From positions 3,162,001 through 3,226,000 of the forward strand of contig NZ_QFFJ01000001.1 of assembly GCF_003308995.1 (NCBI RefSeq): a DNA stretch of 64,000 nt, in the 5' to 3' direction. Under the pieces are notes generated by a model. That model made no database searches and was not told the origin of the DNA. It saw only the letters and a list, made by a program, of their open reading frames with translations. The stretch is from Chitinophaga flava. GTDB lineage: Bacteria > Bacteroidota > Bacteroidia > Chitinophagales > Chitinophagaceae. This document shows positions 34,104 through 44,300 of this stretch, piece by piece. Position 1 is the first letter of the stretch. Each line of letters opens with the position of its first letter. Position numbers and translations under genes: made by a program.

Positions 34104-37058
34104 ATGATGAAAACACGACTTTTCAGACATCTCCTCCTATGCTCACTCCTGCTGTTATTACAGGGGCTGGCCATGGCCCAGAACCGGACCGTGACAGGTA
34201 AGGTAACCGATGAAAAAGGCGCCGCTATCCCTGGCGCGTCCGTGCAGATCAAAGGCACTCAAAACGGTACCACCACAGACGTGGATGGTAACTTTAAAGT
34301 ATCAGTAAGCCCTAATGCCACCACCCTGATCATTTCCTTTATCGGCCAGACAGCCCAGGAAATCAACATTGTCAACAAAACGAATGTAGCAGTAAAGCTG
34401 GTAGCCGAAAACACCACCCTCACCGATGTAGTGGTGGTAGGTTATGGTACCACCCGCAAAAAAGATATTACCGGCGCCATCTCACAGGTGAAAGCCGGCG
34501 AATTTAACCGCGGTATTACTACCGCCCCCGACCAGCTGATACAAGGTAAAGTATCAGGCCTGATGGTACTCAATAACAGCGGAGCCCCCGGCGCCTCTAC
34601 TACAGTACGTATAAGGGGTGTATCTTCCGTAAGGTCAGGTAACCAGCCCCTGTATGTGGTAGACGGCGTTCCGCTGGATGGACGCGTAGCACGCCCCGCC
34701 ATCAACGTTAGTGGACTGGGCCAGACTCCTGACGCTAACCCGCTCAACTTCATCAACTCCAACGATATAGCCTCCATGGATGTGCTGAAAGATGCCTCTG
34801 CCACCGCCATCTACGGTTCCCGCGGTGCCAACGGTGTCATCATCATCACCACTAAAAAAGGCACTCCCGGCGCCACCCGTCTGGATGTCAGCTACTCCGC
34901 CGGCGCCAGCAGCATTATGAAACAACTTCCGGTACTCAACGCAGATGAATACCGCGCCGCCCTCAAAACATACAATCAAACCGGCGGCGATTTTGGCGGT
35001 AGCTCCGATGGTATGAAATCTATCCTCCGCACCGGCATCACCCACAATATCAATGTCGCCATGAGTGGAGGTAATGAAACCGGCCGTTACAGAGCATCCT
35101 TCGGCGTAACTGATCAGGAAGGTATCATCAAAAAATCCGGCCTGAAAAAATATACCGCCACCCTCAATGGTCAGAATAAATTCCTCGAAAGCAAAAAACT
35201 CGGTATCGATTATAACATCATGGCGGCCCAAACAACCGAACAACTGGCCCCCATCACCAACGATGCCGGTTTTACCGGTAGCCTCATCGGTATGGCCCTT
35301 CAGTGGAACCCTACCATGAACATCAGAAATGCTGATGGCACCCTCAATATCCTCGACGAAGGCAAGTCTGTAAATCCGCTTGCCATGTCAGAAGCCTACG
35401 ACGATAAAGTCAATATCAGCTATGTTCTTGCCAGTATCTCTCCCTATTATAAATTCAACGATAACTGGGAATACCGCGCACTCTACAGCATTAACCATCA
35501 GGTAGGCAAACGCGAATCACAGGTTGCTTCCTTTATCAACATCGCAGGTATCAACAAACAGGGACAGGCTTACTACGGTAATGCCGAACTGACTACTCAG
35601 TTGTTCAACAACACCCTGAGCTTCAACAAACAACTGACTTCTGCCTTCAACCTCAGCGCCATGGTAGGACAGGAGTACCAGAAATTTGATTACTCCGGTA
35701 TGGGTCTGGGAGCTAACGGTTTCCCTACCTACGCCGTGAAATACACAGACATCCTGCAGGCTCCTTCACAGGCCAACACTTCCATCAGCTCCTTCCGTAA
35801 TCCCAGCTCAGAGCTGCAGTCATTCTTCGGAAGGGTGACCCTCAACTTCTATGAAAAATATATCATCACCGGTACCATGAGAGCCGATGGCTCCAGCAAG
35901 TTCGGGTCTAACAACAAATATGGTTATTTCCCCTCTTTTGCCGCCAAATGGAACCTCACCGGTGAAGACTTCCTGAAACACAACCGTACTATCAATAACC
36001 TCGCACTGAGAGTAGGTTATGGTGCTACCGGTAACCAGGAATTTCCTGCCGGCGCAGCCCAGGAACAATACGGCCTGGGTGCTTCCGGAGCCGCCTCACT
36101 CACGAACGTGGCCAATCCCAACCTCAAATGGGAAACGTCCAAACAATTCAATGCAGGCGTAGACTTCACCCTGGTAAACAGCCGTATCTATGGAAACATC
36201 GACTACTTCTACAAAAATACCAGCAATCTGCTGTTCAACTTCCCCGCTATTCAACCAGCACCTGCTTCTACCTACTGGATCAATCTCCCTGGTAATGTGA
36301 TCAACAAAGGCGTGGAAATATCCCTGAAAGGAGATATCATCCGTAAAAAAGATCTCTCCTGGACACTGGGAGTGAATGCCACCGCTCTGCGTAATGAGTT
36401 GAAAAATTATGATGGTCCTCCTGTGCTCACCGGCTCCATCAGCGGACAAGGTGTTTCTGGCGCCACCGCTCAACGACTCGCCAACGGTTATCCGCTCAAT
36501 ACCTTCTACGTACGTAAGTTCCAGGGCTTCGATGATAAAGGTCAGGGTATCTATGCCGATAATGGTAACACCTTGTACTATCTCACCAATCCCAACCCCA
36601 AAACCTTGCTGGGCGTGAATACAGAAGTGGTGTACAAAAAATGGATACTCGCAGCCAGCGGCCACGGTGCCTTCGGTCATCAGGTATATAACAACACCGC
36701 CAATACCGTACTGCCTATCGGCAACATCGGTTCCAGAAATATCGCCAAGGCACTGCTGGGCAACGGAGAAAACCTCTCCAATCCCATCACCGTATCTTCC
36801 CGCTATCTGGAAAACGGCAGCTTCTTCAAACTGGATAACGTCACCCTTACCTACAACATCGGTAATGTGGGCCGTGTCCTGAAAAATGCCTCCGTATATG
36901 CTACCGGCCAAAACCTCTTTGTGATCACCAGATACACTGGCTTCGATCCGGAAGTAAATACAGACAAAAATGTGAATGGCGTTACCTCCTTTGGTATTGA
37001 GTACTCACCCTATCCAACCGCCAGAACGGTGATGCTGGGTCTCCTGTTCTCTTTATAA
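34104..37058 (+). CDS. SusC/RagA family TonB-linked outer membrane protein
   Basis: A 984-residue TonB-dependent glycan importer. After the signal peptide (to AMAQ, about 26) comes a carboxypeptidase-like regulatory domain (about 27-110, VTGKVTDEKGAAIPGASV), then the plug (GYGTTRKKDITGAI; RGANGVIIITTKKG) and the 22-strand barrel, ending in the YPTARTVMLGLLFSL C-terminus. It pairs with SusD (37083) to import oligosaccharides across the outer membrane, and the GH31 enzyme completes the gene set. Confidence 0.97.
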   Translation: MMKTRLFRHLLLCSLLLLLQGLAMAQNRTVTGKVTDEKGAAIPGASVQIKGTQNGTTTDVDGNFKVSVSPNATTLIISFIGQTAQEINIVNKTNVAVKLVAENTTLTDVVVVGYGTTRKKDITGAISQVKAGEFNRGITTAPDQLIQGKVSGLMVLNNSGAPGASTTVRIRGVSSVRSGNQPLYVVDGVPLDGRVARPAINVSGLGQTPDANPLNFINSNDIASMDVLKDASATAIYGSRGANGVIIITTKKGTPGATRLDVSYSAGASSIMKQLPVLNADEYRAALKTYNQTGGDFGGSSDGMKSILRTGITHNINVAMSGGNETGRYRASFGVTDQEGIIKKSGLKKYTATLNGQNKFLESKKLGIDYNIMAAQTTEQLAPITNDAGFTGSLIGMALQWNPTMNIRNADGTLNILDEGKSVNPLAMSEAYDDKVNISYVLASISPYYKFNDNWEYRALYSINHQVGKRESQVASFINIAGINKQGQAYYGNAELTTQLFNNTLSFNKQLTSAFNLSAMVGQEYQKFDYSGMGLGANGFPTYAVKYTDILQAPSQANTSISSFRNPSSELQSFFGRVTLNFYEKYIITGTMRADGSSKFGSNNKYGYFPSFAAKWNLTGEDFLKHNRTINNLALRVGYGATGNQEFPAGAAQEQYGLGASGAASLTNVANPNLKWETSKQFNAGVDFTLVNSRIYGNIDYFYKNTSNLLFNFPAIQPAPASTYWINLPGNVINKGVEISLKGDIIRKKDLSWTLGVNATALRNELKNYDGPPVLTGSISGQGVSGATAQRLANGYPLNTFYVRKFQGFDDKGQGIYADNGNTLYYLTNPNPKTLLGVNTEVVYKKWILAASGHGAFGHQVYNNTANTVLPIGNIGSRNIAKALLGNGENLSNPITVSSRYLENGSFFKLDNVTLTYNIGNVGRVLKNASVYATGQNLFVITRYTGFDPEVNTDKNVNGVTSFGIEYSPYPTARTVMLGLLFSL

Positions 37059-37082
37059 ACCATTCACACAAAAACTACTATC

Positions 37083-38633
37083 ATGACTAAATATATTTTC
37101 CGATCCACTTTAGTAATCGCTTCAATAGTGGGCTTCCAGGCCTGTAGTCTGAATGAACAACTCGGCTCCACGCTCACCAAAAGCCAGGCCGACTCCGTGA
37201 TCAAAGTACCCGCTCTGTTAAAAGGAGCTTACGACAACCTTCAGATGCCTTATCAGGACTTCAGTAACACCTGGGGCCTCTGTCAGATGAGCACCGATGA
37301 AACCGTAGGCCCCACCCGCGGCGGCGACTGGGACGACAACGGCGTATGGCGTGCCCTGCATGAACATACCTGGAACTCAGACCATGCCCACATTCAAAAT
37401 GCATTCACCAATCTGCTGACCTTACAATTCAGTGCCACCAACGTACTGAATTTTAAACCCGATAAAAATCAGGCGGCCCAGGCCCGCTTTCTGCGCGCCC
37501 TCTCCATGTTCACCGTATTGGACCTCTGGGGCCAGGTACCTTTCAGAAACCCTTCAGATACCCTGTTGAACGCTCCCAGAGTAATGAAAGCGCAGGAAGC
37601 GCTTGACTTTATCATCGCGGAATTAAACGCTATACAGGGAGACCTGGGTACCCGTCCCGCTACCGCCGCCTATGTGGCCAACCAGGATGCCGTACGTTTC
37701 CTGCTGATGAAATGTTATCTCAACAAAGGAGCTTTTCTCAACAGAGCAGCCCCCACGTTTGATGCAGCCGACATGCAAAAGGTGATACAGCTGGCAGACC
37801 AGATCAAAGCCACCGGCGCCTATAACCTGGGCACCGACTACTTCGATAACTTCGCCCGTGACAATGATGTGAAATCAAAAGAAAACATCTTCACGCAGCA
37901 GAATGGCCCCGGCTTTAGCACCGTCCGCAATGGTAACGCCACCTACGCCCGCTGGAAATTTACCGTACACTATAACATGAACCCCAGCGGCTGGAATGGC
38001 TTTGCCACCCTGTCTGATTTCTACAATAAATTTGAAGCTTCAGACAGAAGAAGAGGCGGCGCATACACCGGACTTACTGACACCAGCGGTATGCTCGTAG
38101 GTTTCCTCATCGGCCAGCAATACGATGCACACCACAACCCGCTGAAAGACAGAAAGGATAATCCGCTGATCTTCACCCCGGATGTACAACTCAAAGAATC
38201 CGGTAACAATCTGGAAGTGACTGGTATCAGAGTAATCAAATACGTACCGGATTTTTACACTTCAGAGAAATCAAAAGATAACAATGAAGCCAGCAATGAC
38301 TACGTCTTCTTCCGTTATGCGGATGTAGTATTGATGAAAGCAGAAGCATTACTTCGCACAGGAGATGCCGCCGGCGCACTGGCACTGGTAAATGAACTCA
38401 GAACAGCCCGCGGCGCCACCGCTCTGGGAACACTCGATCTCGCCACCCTCCTGGATGAAAGAGGCCGCGAACTGTACTGGGAAGGCTGGAGAAGACAGGA
38501 TCTCATCCGCTTCGGCAAGTTCCTCACTCCATGGCAACTGAAACCAAACGATAACCCAAGGAACCTGTTGTTCCCTATCCCAACCAGCGATCTTGCTGTC
38601 AACAGAAATCTGACACAAAACCCCGGCTACTAA
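37083..38633 (+). CDS. SusD/RagB family nutrient-binding outer membrane lipoprotein
   Basis: A 516-residue surface lipoprotein with lipobox QAC (Cys21 of the signal), TPR-like helices, and the C-terminal SusD signature FRYADVVLMKAEALLR and LLDERGRELYWEGWRRQDLIRFG. It acts as the substrate lid of the SusC channel at 34104 and follows it by 24 bases. Confidence 0.97.
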   Translation: MTKYIFRSTLVIASIVGFQACSLNEQLGSTLTKSQADSVIKVPALLKGAYDNLQMPYQDFSNTWGLCQMSTDETVGPTRGGDWDDNGVWRALHEHTWNSDHAHIQNAFTNLLTLQFSATNVLNFKPDKNQAAQARFLRALSMFTVLDLWGQVPFRNPSDTLLNAPRVMKAQEALDFIIAELNAIQGDLGTRPATAAYVANQDAVRFLLMKCYLNKGAFLNRAAPTFDAADMQKVIQLADQIKATGAYNLGTDYFDNFARDNDVKSKENIFTQQNGPGFSTVRNGNATYARWKFTVHYNMNPSGWNGFATLSDFYNKFEASDRRRGGAYTGLTDTSGMLVGFLIGQQYDAHHNPLKDRKDNPLIFTPDVQLKESGNNLEVTGIRVIKYVPDFYTSEKSKDNNEASNDYVFFRYADVVLMKAEALLRTGDAAGALALVNELRTARGATALGTLDLATLLDERGRELYWEGWRRQDLIRFGKFLTPWQLKPNDNPRNLLFPIPTSDLAVNRNLTQNPGY

Positions 38634-38644
38634 ACCATACTCCT

Positions 38645-38676
38645 TCTGACGGAACAGGACTTCCTGTTCCGTCAGA
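38645..38676 (+). terminator. Large hairpin between susD and the GH31 gene
   Basis: TCTGACGGAACAGGA pairs with TCCTGTTCCGTCAGA around a 2-base loop. It has no T tract, so it may reduce read-through or process the transcript rather than terminate fully. Confidence 0.55.
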
Positions 38677-38766
38677 ACTATCCACCATACAATATCTCAT
38701 CTGATACTTCGCTCTGTATTGCAGGGTGCAGGAGAGGATTTTTTTGTTCAGCAAACCAACAAGACC

Positions 38767-41226
38767 ATGAATAAGATTTCGCTGCCGGCATTTTTCCTAT
38801 TGATGCTTCTTTTTTCGTATAGTCATTCCCGTGCACAAACACAGGTCGTCACGGCCGGTAAGGTAAATACCGTCAGCATTTCAGGACAACAGGTGAAAAT
38901 AAAAACCGAAAATGCTTATGCAGAAATAACTATATACAGCCCTGCCGTTATTCGTGTAAGGATGGACAAAAAGCCGCTGTCTGCTGATTTCTCTTATGCC
39001 GTTACCACAGACCCACAGACCATCAAAGCACAGATAACACAGAACAACAGCGAAATCAGCATCGTTACGGATTCCCTGCGTATGCACATCCGGAAAAACC
39101 CTTTTGCTATCAGCTTTTTTAGCCCTTCGGGCGAAGTGATTAATGAGGATGAACCAGGACTGACAACCTCGTGGATTGGTGATGAAGTAACCACCTACAA
39201 GAAAATGCAGGAGCAGGAGCGGTTTATCGGACTGGGAGAAAAAACCGGCAACTTAGATCGTAAAGGAGAAGGATATACGAACTGGAATTCAGATGTATTT
39301 GGTTATGCTACCAACAAAGATCCTATTTACGCGACCATTCCGTTTTACATTGGTATTCACCACCACCTGAACTACGGAATTTTCTTCGATAATAGCTACC
39401 AGAGCGACTTCAACTTCGGCGCCAGCAACAACCGTTTTTCTTCTTTTGGCGCCCGGGGAGGAGAGATGAACTACTATTTTATCTACCACCCGCAAATGGC
39501 AGATATTATTAAATCGTATACCAGTCTGACCGGACGCATGCCACTGCCGCCACTCTGGAGTCTGGGTTATCAGCAAAACCGCTACAGCTATTATCCTGAT
39601 ACCGAAGTACTACGTATCGCCCAAACACTACGGGAAAAGAAAATCCCTGCCGATGGCATCACCCTCGACATCCACTACATGGACGCTTACAAGTTGTTCA
39701 CCTGGAATAAGGAACGTTTTCCTAACCCTCAGCAGCTGACCAACCGTCTACGGGAAATGGGATTTCGTGTAACCGTTATCGTTGATCCAGGCATAAAAGT
39801 GGAAAATGGTTATGCCGCCTATGAAAGCGGAAAAAAGGAAAACATCTTCCTTCAATATAGCGATGGGGAAAACTATACCGGACAGGTATGGCCCGGCTGG
39901 TGCCACTTCCCCGACTTCACCAGCAGCAAAGGCCGCAGCTGGTGGAAAGAACAAGTAAAATCGTATATCCGTGACGGTGTCAGTGGTATCTGGAATGACA
40001 TGAACGAAATAGCTACCTGGGGACAAAAGATGCCTAACAATGTGATCTTCAACTTCGAAGGGCATCCCACCACACATCTCCAGGGACATAATATCTACGG
40101 TCTGCAGATGGCGCGTGCCAGCTATGAAGGCGCCCGGGAAGCGCTGCAAAAACGGCCCTTCCTCCTGACCCGTGCAGCATACGCCGGCAGCCAGCGCTAT
40201 AGCGCTTTGTGGACCGGTGACAACCGTGCAGAAGAAGACCATATGCTGCTCGGTGTCCGGCTGCTGAACAGTCTGGGGCTGAGCGGCTTTCCCTTCACCG
40301 GCATGGATATAGGTGGCTTTACCGGCAACCCCACAGTAAGTCTGTATACCCGATGGATGCAGATAGGCGCCTTCATTCCCTACTTCAGAAACCATACCGG
40401 TGTAAACACCAAATCAGCAGAACCCTGGGCTTTTGGTGAAGAAGCCCTTGAAATAACCAGAAACTATATCAATCTGCGTTACCGGTTGTTGCCTTACCTC
40501 TACAGTACCATGTATGAATCATCTCGTATAGGCATTCCCGTAGTACGCACACTGGCGATCAACAATACTTTTGATGCTAATGTATATGATACCCGGTTTC
40601 AACAACAGTATCAGTTCGGTCCGGCTTTTATGGTAGCTCCTTTTGAAAGCACCAAAGAGTTTGGCAGCATCTATTTCCCCAAGGGAAAGTGGTATAATCT
40701 GTATACAGACGCTATCAGCAACGGCCAGCAGGAGGTGATTACTCCCCTTAGCATTAAAACCTTACCGGTATATGTGAAGGGTAGCAGTATCATTCCTATG
40801 CAATCACTGATACAGTCTACGCATGAAAAACCGTCAGACACACTTTTCCTTCATCTCTACAAGGGTGATGAGGCCAACTCATTTGTTTATTATGAAGATG
40901 ACGGAGAAAGTTTTTCATATGAGAAAGGTGGCTATTATGAACGGGCTATCACTTATGACCCTGCTGCCGGAAAACTCACACTATCAAAGGTAACTGGCAG
41001 CTATACCAGTCAGTTTAAATATATCAGATTGATATTACATGGTTTTGATTCAAATCAGCGTATATCCGTCAACGGTAGTTCAGTATCTGTAAGTACCAGT
41101 CCTTTTTCCTTTTTATCGCCCATATCCCGGTTTGATCCGCAGGGATCGTTTATACCGGCAGAGAGCTGTACGATACAACAGGCCACCTTTGCCAACAGTA
41201 ACGAGTTTATTAACGTGGGTTTATGA
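38767..41226 (+). CDS. Glycoside hydrolase family 31 (alpha-glucosidase/xylosidase type)
   Basis: An 819-residue secreted enzyme. After a signal peptide (to SRAQ, about 25), a galactose-mutarotase-like N-terminal domain leads into the GH31 barrel. The catalytic nucleophile motif is WNDMNE with D411; the acid/base motif is WTGDNRA with D485. Family members act on alpha-glucosides, alpha-xylosides or sulfoquinovosides; the exact linkage cannot be named. The frame is open 16 codons earlier, but the ATG at 38767 begins a proper signal peptide. It is the hydrolase of the SusCD operon, trimming the imported glycan. Confidence 0.93.
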   Translation: MNKISLPAFFLLMLLFSYSHSRAQTQVVTAGKVNTVSISGQQVKIKTENAYAEITIYSPAVIRVRMDKKPLSADFSYAVTTDPQTIKAQITQNNSEISIVTDSLRMHIRKNPFAISFFSPSGEVINEDEPGLTTSWIGDEVTTYKKMQEQERFIGLGEKTGNLDRKGEGYTNWNSDVFGYATNKDPIYATIPFYIGIHHHLNYGIFFDNSYQSDFNFGASNNRFSSFGARGGEMNYYFIYHPQMADIIKSYTSLTGRMPLPPLWSLGYQQNRYSYYPDTEVLRIAQTLREKKIPADGITLDIHYMDAYKLFTWNKERFPNPQQLTNRLREMGFRVTVIVDPGIKVENGYAAYESGKKENIFLQYSDGENYTGQVWPGWCHFPDFTSSKGRSWWKEQVKSYIRDGVSGIWNDMNEIATWGQKMPNNVIFNFEGHPTTHLQGHNIYGLQMARASYEGAREALQKRPFLLTRAAYAGSQRYSALWTGDNRAEEDHMLLGVRLLNSLGLSGFPFTGMDIGGFTGNPTVSLYTRWMQIGAFIPYFRNHTGVNTKSAEPWAFGEEALEITRNYINLRYRLLPYLYSTMYESSRIGIPVVRTLAINNTFDANVYDTRFQQQYQFGPAFMVAPFESTKEFGSIYFPKGKWYNLYTDAISNGQQEVITPLSIKTLPVYVKGSSIIPMQSLIQSTHEKPSDTLFLHLYKGDEANSFVYYEDDGESFSYEKGGYYERAITYDPAAGKLTLSKVTGSYTSQFKYIRLILHGFDSNQRISVNGSSVSVSTSPFSFLSPISRFDPQGSFIPAESCTIQQATFANSNEFINVGL

Positions 41227-41234
41227 GAAAAGAA

Positions 41235-41262
41235 CGGCCCCCCTGGCTTAACCGGGGGGTCT
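41235..41262 (+). terminator. Terminator after GH31
   Basis: CCCCCC (41238-41243) pairs with GGGGGG (41254-41259), with inner pairs, followed by TCTTCC. Short T tract; weak to moderate terminator at the end of the Sus operon. Confidence 0.6.
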
Positions 41263-41280
41263 TCCTATTTAACAGAATAA

Positions 41281-41326
41281 AATGCAAAAGACGCAAAGGG
41301 GGAGCTCCTTTGCGTCTTTTTGCATT
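41281..41326. repeat. Near-perfect inverted repeat (bidirectional terminator or REP-like)
   Basis: AATGCAAAAGACGCAAAGG (41281-41299) matches the complement of 41307-41326 with a single extra T. T-rich segments on both sides could terminate both the GH31 gene and the convergent chitinase. The word GACGCAAAG recurs loosely in the repeat at 519-597. Confidence 0.65.
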
Positions 41327-41342
41327 TTATATATAGAGGGGG

Positions 41343-44300
41343 TTACATCCTTATGATTTTACCATTCCATACTTTTTTGCTTTGCTGGCCGGTTACCCGT
41401 ATAATCCAGGTACCATTCGGTACGTTGGATACGTCCAGGCGCAGCGGCTGATTACCTTTTCCATTGGCGGTATGTATCTGTCTCAGTATTGGTGCGCTAC
41501 CTCTCAGGTCCAGCACTTCTACCAGGAGCTTCTCGCCGGCATTGGCACTTACCTGTATCTGCAGGTCCGGACCAGTTACCGGGTTAGGATAAGCAACTAC
41601 CTGTTCTGCCTGGGTAGATACCATTGCTGCAGATGTCATTGCAGCTCCGGAACAACTACGTACAAACTTCCATGGCAGGCCATCACCTATATTTTTGTCA
41701 GGCTGGTCACCTTGTGTCCACCATTTAGCAGAGTATACGTTACCGTTATATACTACCTGCGCACCGCCATTATAAACTGCAGTAGCAGACCATGCAGGAA
41801 TACCATCACAACCACCACCGGTAGAACCGTTAACAGTGATGTTCACAGCTGCAGAAGTGGTAGTAGCACCACCATTGTCAGTAGCTTTTGCGGTGAGGCT
41901 GTAAGTGCCGGCAGCCACATTGCTCCAGGTCCAGGTGTAAGGAGCCACGCTGTCTGTACCCAGCAACGTAGTACCATTATAGAATGCTACACGGGTAACA
42001 ACACCGTCACTATCGGATGCTGCAGCCTGGATATTTACCGTTGCAGGAGCAGTAAAAGTGGCGTTGTTGGCCGGTGATGTGATGTTCACCACAGGAGGTT
42101 TATTACCGGCGGTGTTTACAGTAATGCTCACCACTGCAGAGGTAGTAGTAGCGCCTGCATTATCAGTAGCTTTTGCTGTAAGGCTATAAGTACCGGCGGC
42201 TACATTGTTCCAGGTCCAGGTATAGGGAGCTACGCTGTCTACACCCAGTAAGGTGCTGCCATTGTAGAAGGCTACACGGGTTACTACACCATCACTGTCT
42301 GAAGCCGCAGCCTGGATGTTCACAGTTGCAGGAGCTGTAAAGACGGCATTGTTGGCCGGTGATGTGATGTTTACCACCGGTGGTTTGTTGATCGGCGTAC
42401 TACCAAAGAAATAATTGTAATAGTTGGTAGCAAATTCGTCTCCATTAGCTTTATCCCAGTTGATAGACCAGGTCATGATACCTCTGACATTAGGATATCC
42501 TGCCGGGTTACGCAGCTGGTAAGCACCACCATAGGACTTTCCTTTAATCAGATAATCCAGTGCTTTTATAACGTTCGCAGGTGCAGTATAACCACCTCCT
42601 GCAGCGCTGGGCGTAGCTGGCAGGCCAAAGGCTACCTGGTCCTGACGGAGGGCCGGGAAAGTCTGGCTGGTACCGGAAACAGGGAATCCTTTCAGCAGCA
42701 TTTCAGTCATTGCCACGATAAAGTCGGATGTACCCTGATTGTATACACCATTGTCCAGTCCCATTACAGAGCCGGTATTATAGTATTGTGTCTGAATGAA
42801 GGTAAGTTCATTACGCAGTCCGTAAACAATCGGGAGGTAAGCACCTACCAGCGGGCTATAGGTAGAACCATAGGCTGTTTGTACATAGTAGGTTTCTGGC
42901 GCCGTGGTAAGCCATGCGTTTTTACCCTGCGCCTTACGGTAAGCAAGGATCTCTTTAACAGCAGCGATCAGGTTTACCACCTTTGGTGTAGTAGGATTGG
43001 TGAAATCCTTGTCACCATTATCCAGCTGCAGGTTGGTACCACCTTCAATATCCAGGTCAAAACCATCGAAGTTGTATTGATCGAGCACCGCCTTCATGGA
43101 CGTGATGAACGACTGTTTCTGTGTAGCTGATGTGAGATTAAGGGAACCGTTTTCTCCACCAAGAGAAAGTAACACTTTCTTACCCTGAGACTGAAGGTAT
43201 TGTACATCCGCCAGGAACTGTGCTGATGTTACGTTTTCAGGCACAAAGGAAATAGTAGCCTGGTCAGTTCCACTGGTAGCAAAGGCAATTTCCACCACGT
43301 TATATTTCGGGTTGATATTACGGAGAGGGATATACGGAGAAGCATCCGTAGGCGCCCCCCAGTTTTGCCAATAGCCTACAATCACTTTGCCGCCGGAAGT
43401 ATCCGGAACAGTGCCGGAGCCATTAACCGTGATATTTACCAGAGCAGATGTAGTAGCAGCACCTTTGTTATCTGTGGCAATCGCTTTCACAGTATAGCTG
43501 CCTGCCGGTACATTGTTCCAGGCATAGGTATAGGGAGCAGTACTATCGGTGGCCAGCAGGGTAGTGCCATTATAGAACTCCACTTTTACGACCTGTCCGT
43601 CAGAATCGCTGGCAGTAGCCTGCAGCGTGATACTGGCCGGAGCAGTAAAAGTGGCGTTATTTGCCGGAGCAGTGATGCTCACAGTAGGCGGTACATTAGT
43701 GCTACCGCCACCGCTGGCGAATGTTTCATTGATTTTATTAACAAGGGGAGATGTGGTGTTAGGGCAATAAATCAGCTTTCCTTTTGGCACTGTGCTGCTG
43801 GTCATATTAAGCATATCTCCGTATACCTGCCAGATGATAACACCGGCCAGGTTGTTGTCTTTGATATATTGTGCTTTGGCGGCAACAGAGCGTTCGTTGT
43901 CGTAGCTAAGGAAAAAATTGCCTTTGGTTTTATAAGGCACTTTAGCCACGTCATCCCAGTATTCAGTCCAGCCGGAACCGGCACCGGTGTTCTGTGTTAT
44001 ATAACTGTAATTGGGAGTACCGTCCCATACGTCTTTGGTCCAGTTGGTGTAGTCAGCAGATGTCTGAATAGGTCCGTCTGGCTGTACGGTTTCGGCACGT
44101 TTCACAGTGGGAGCATTAACAGCAGCATTGCCACTGGTGATCACACCACGGCCATAGGTAGGAGCACCGAGATTTACCTTGCTCAGATTAACACCGAGTG
44201 CACGCAGGCCCTTGGTGGTAGCATCGATGGAGAAACCAGGAAATTCCTGATTGGGGTATTCATACAGCGGGGAGTTATGTCCGGCCTTATTGGACCATCC

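Noticed and set aside
41820..42390. Long DNA repeat in the chitinase gene, first thought to be mobile DNA
   Set aside because: The period is 285 bases in frame, and both copies encode Ig-like domains; it is a coding duplication.
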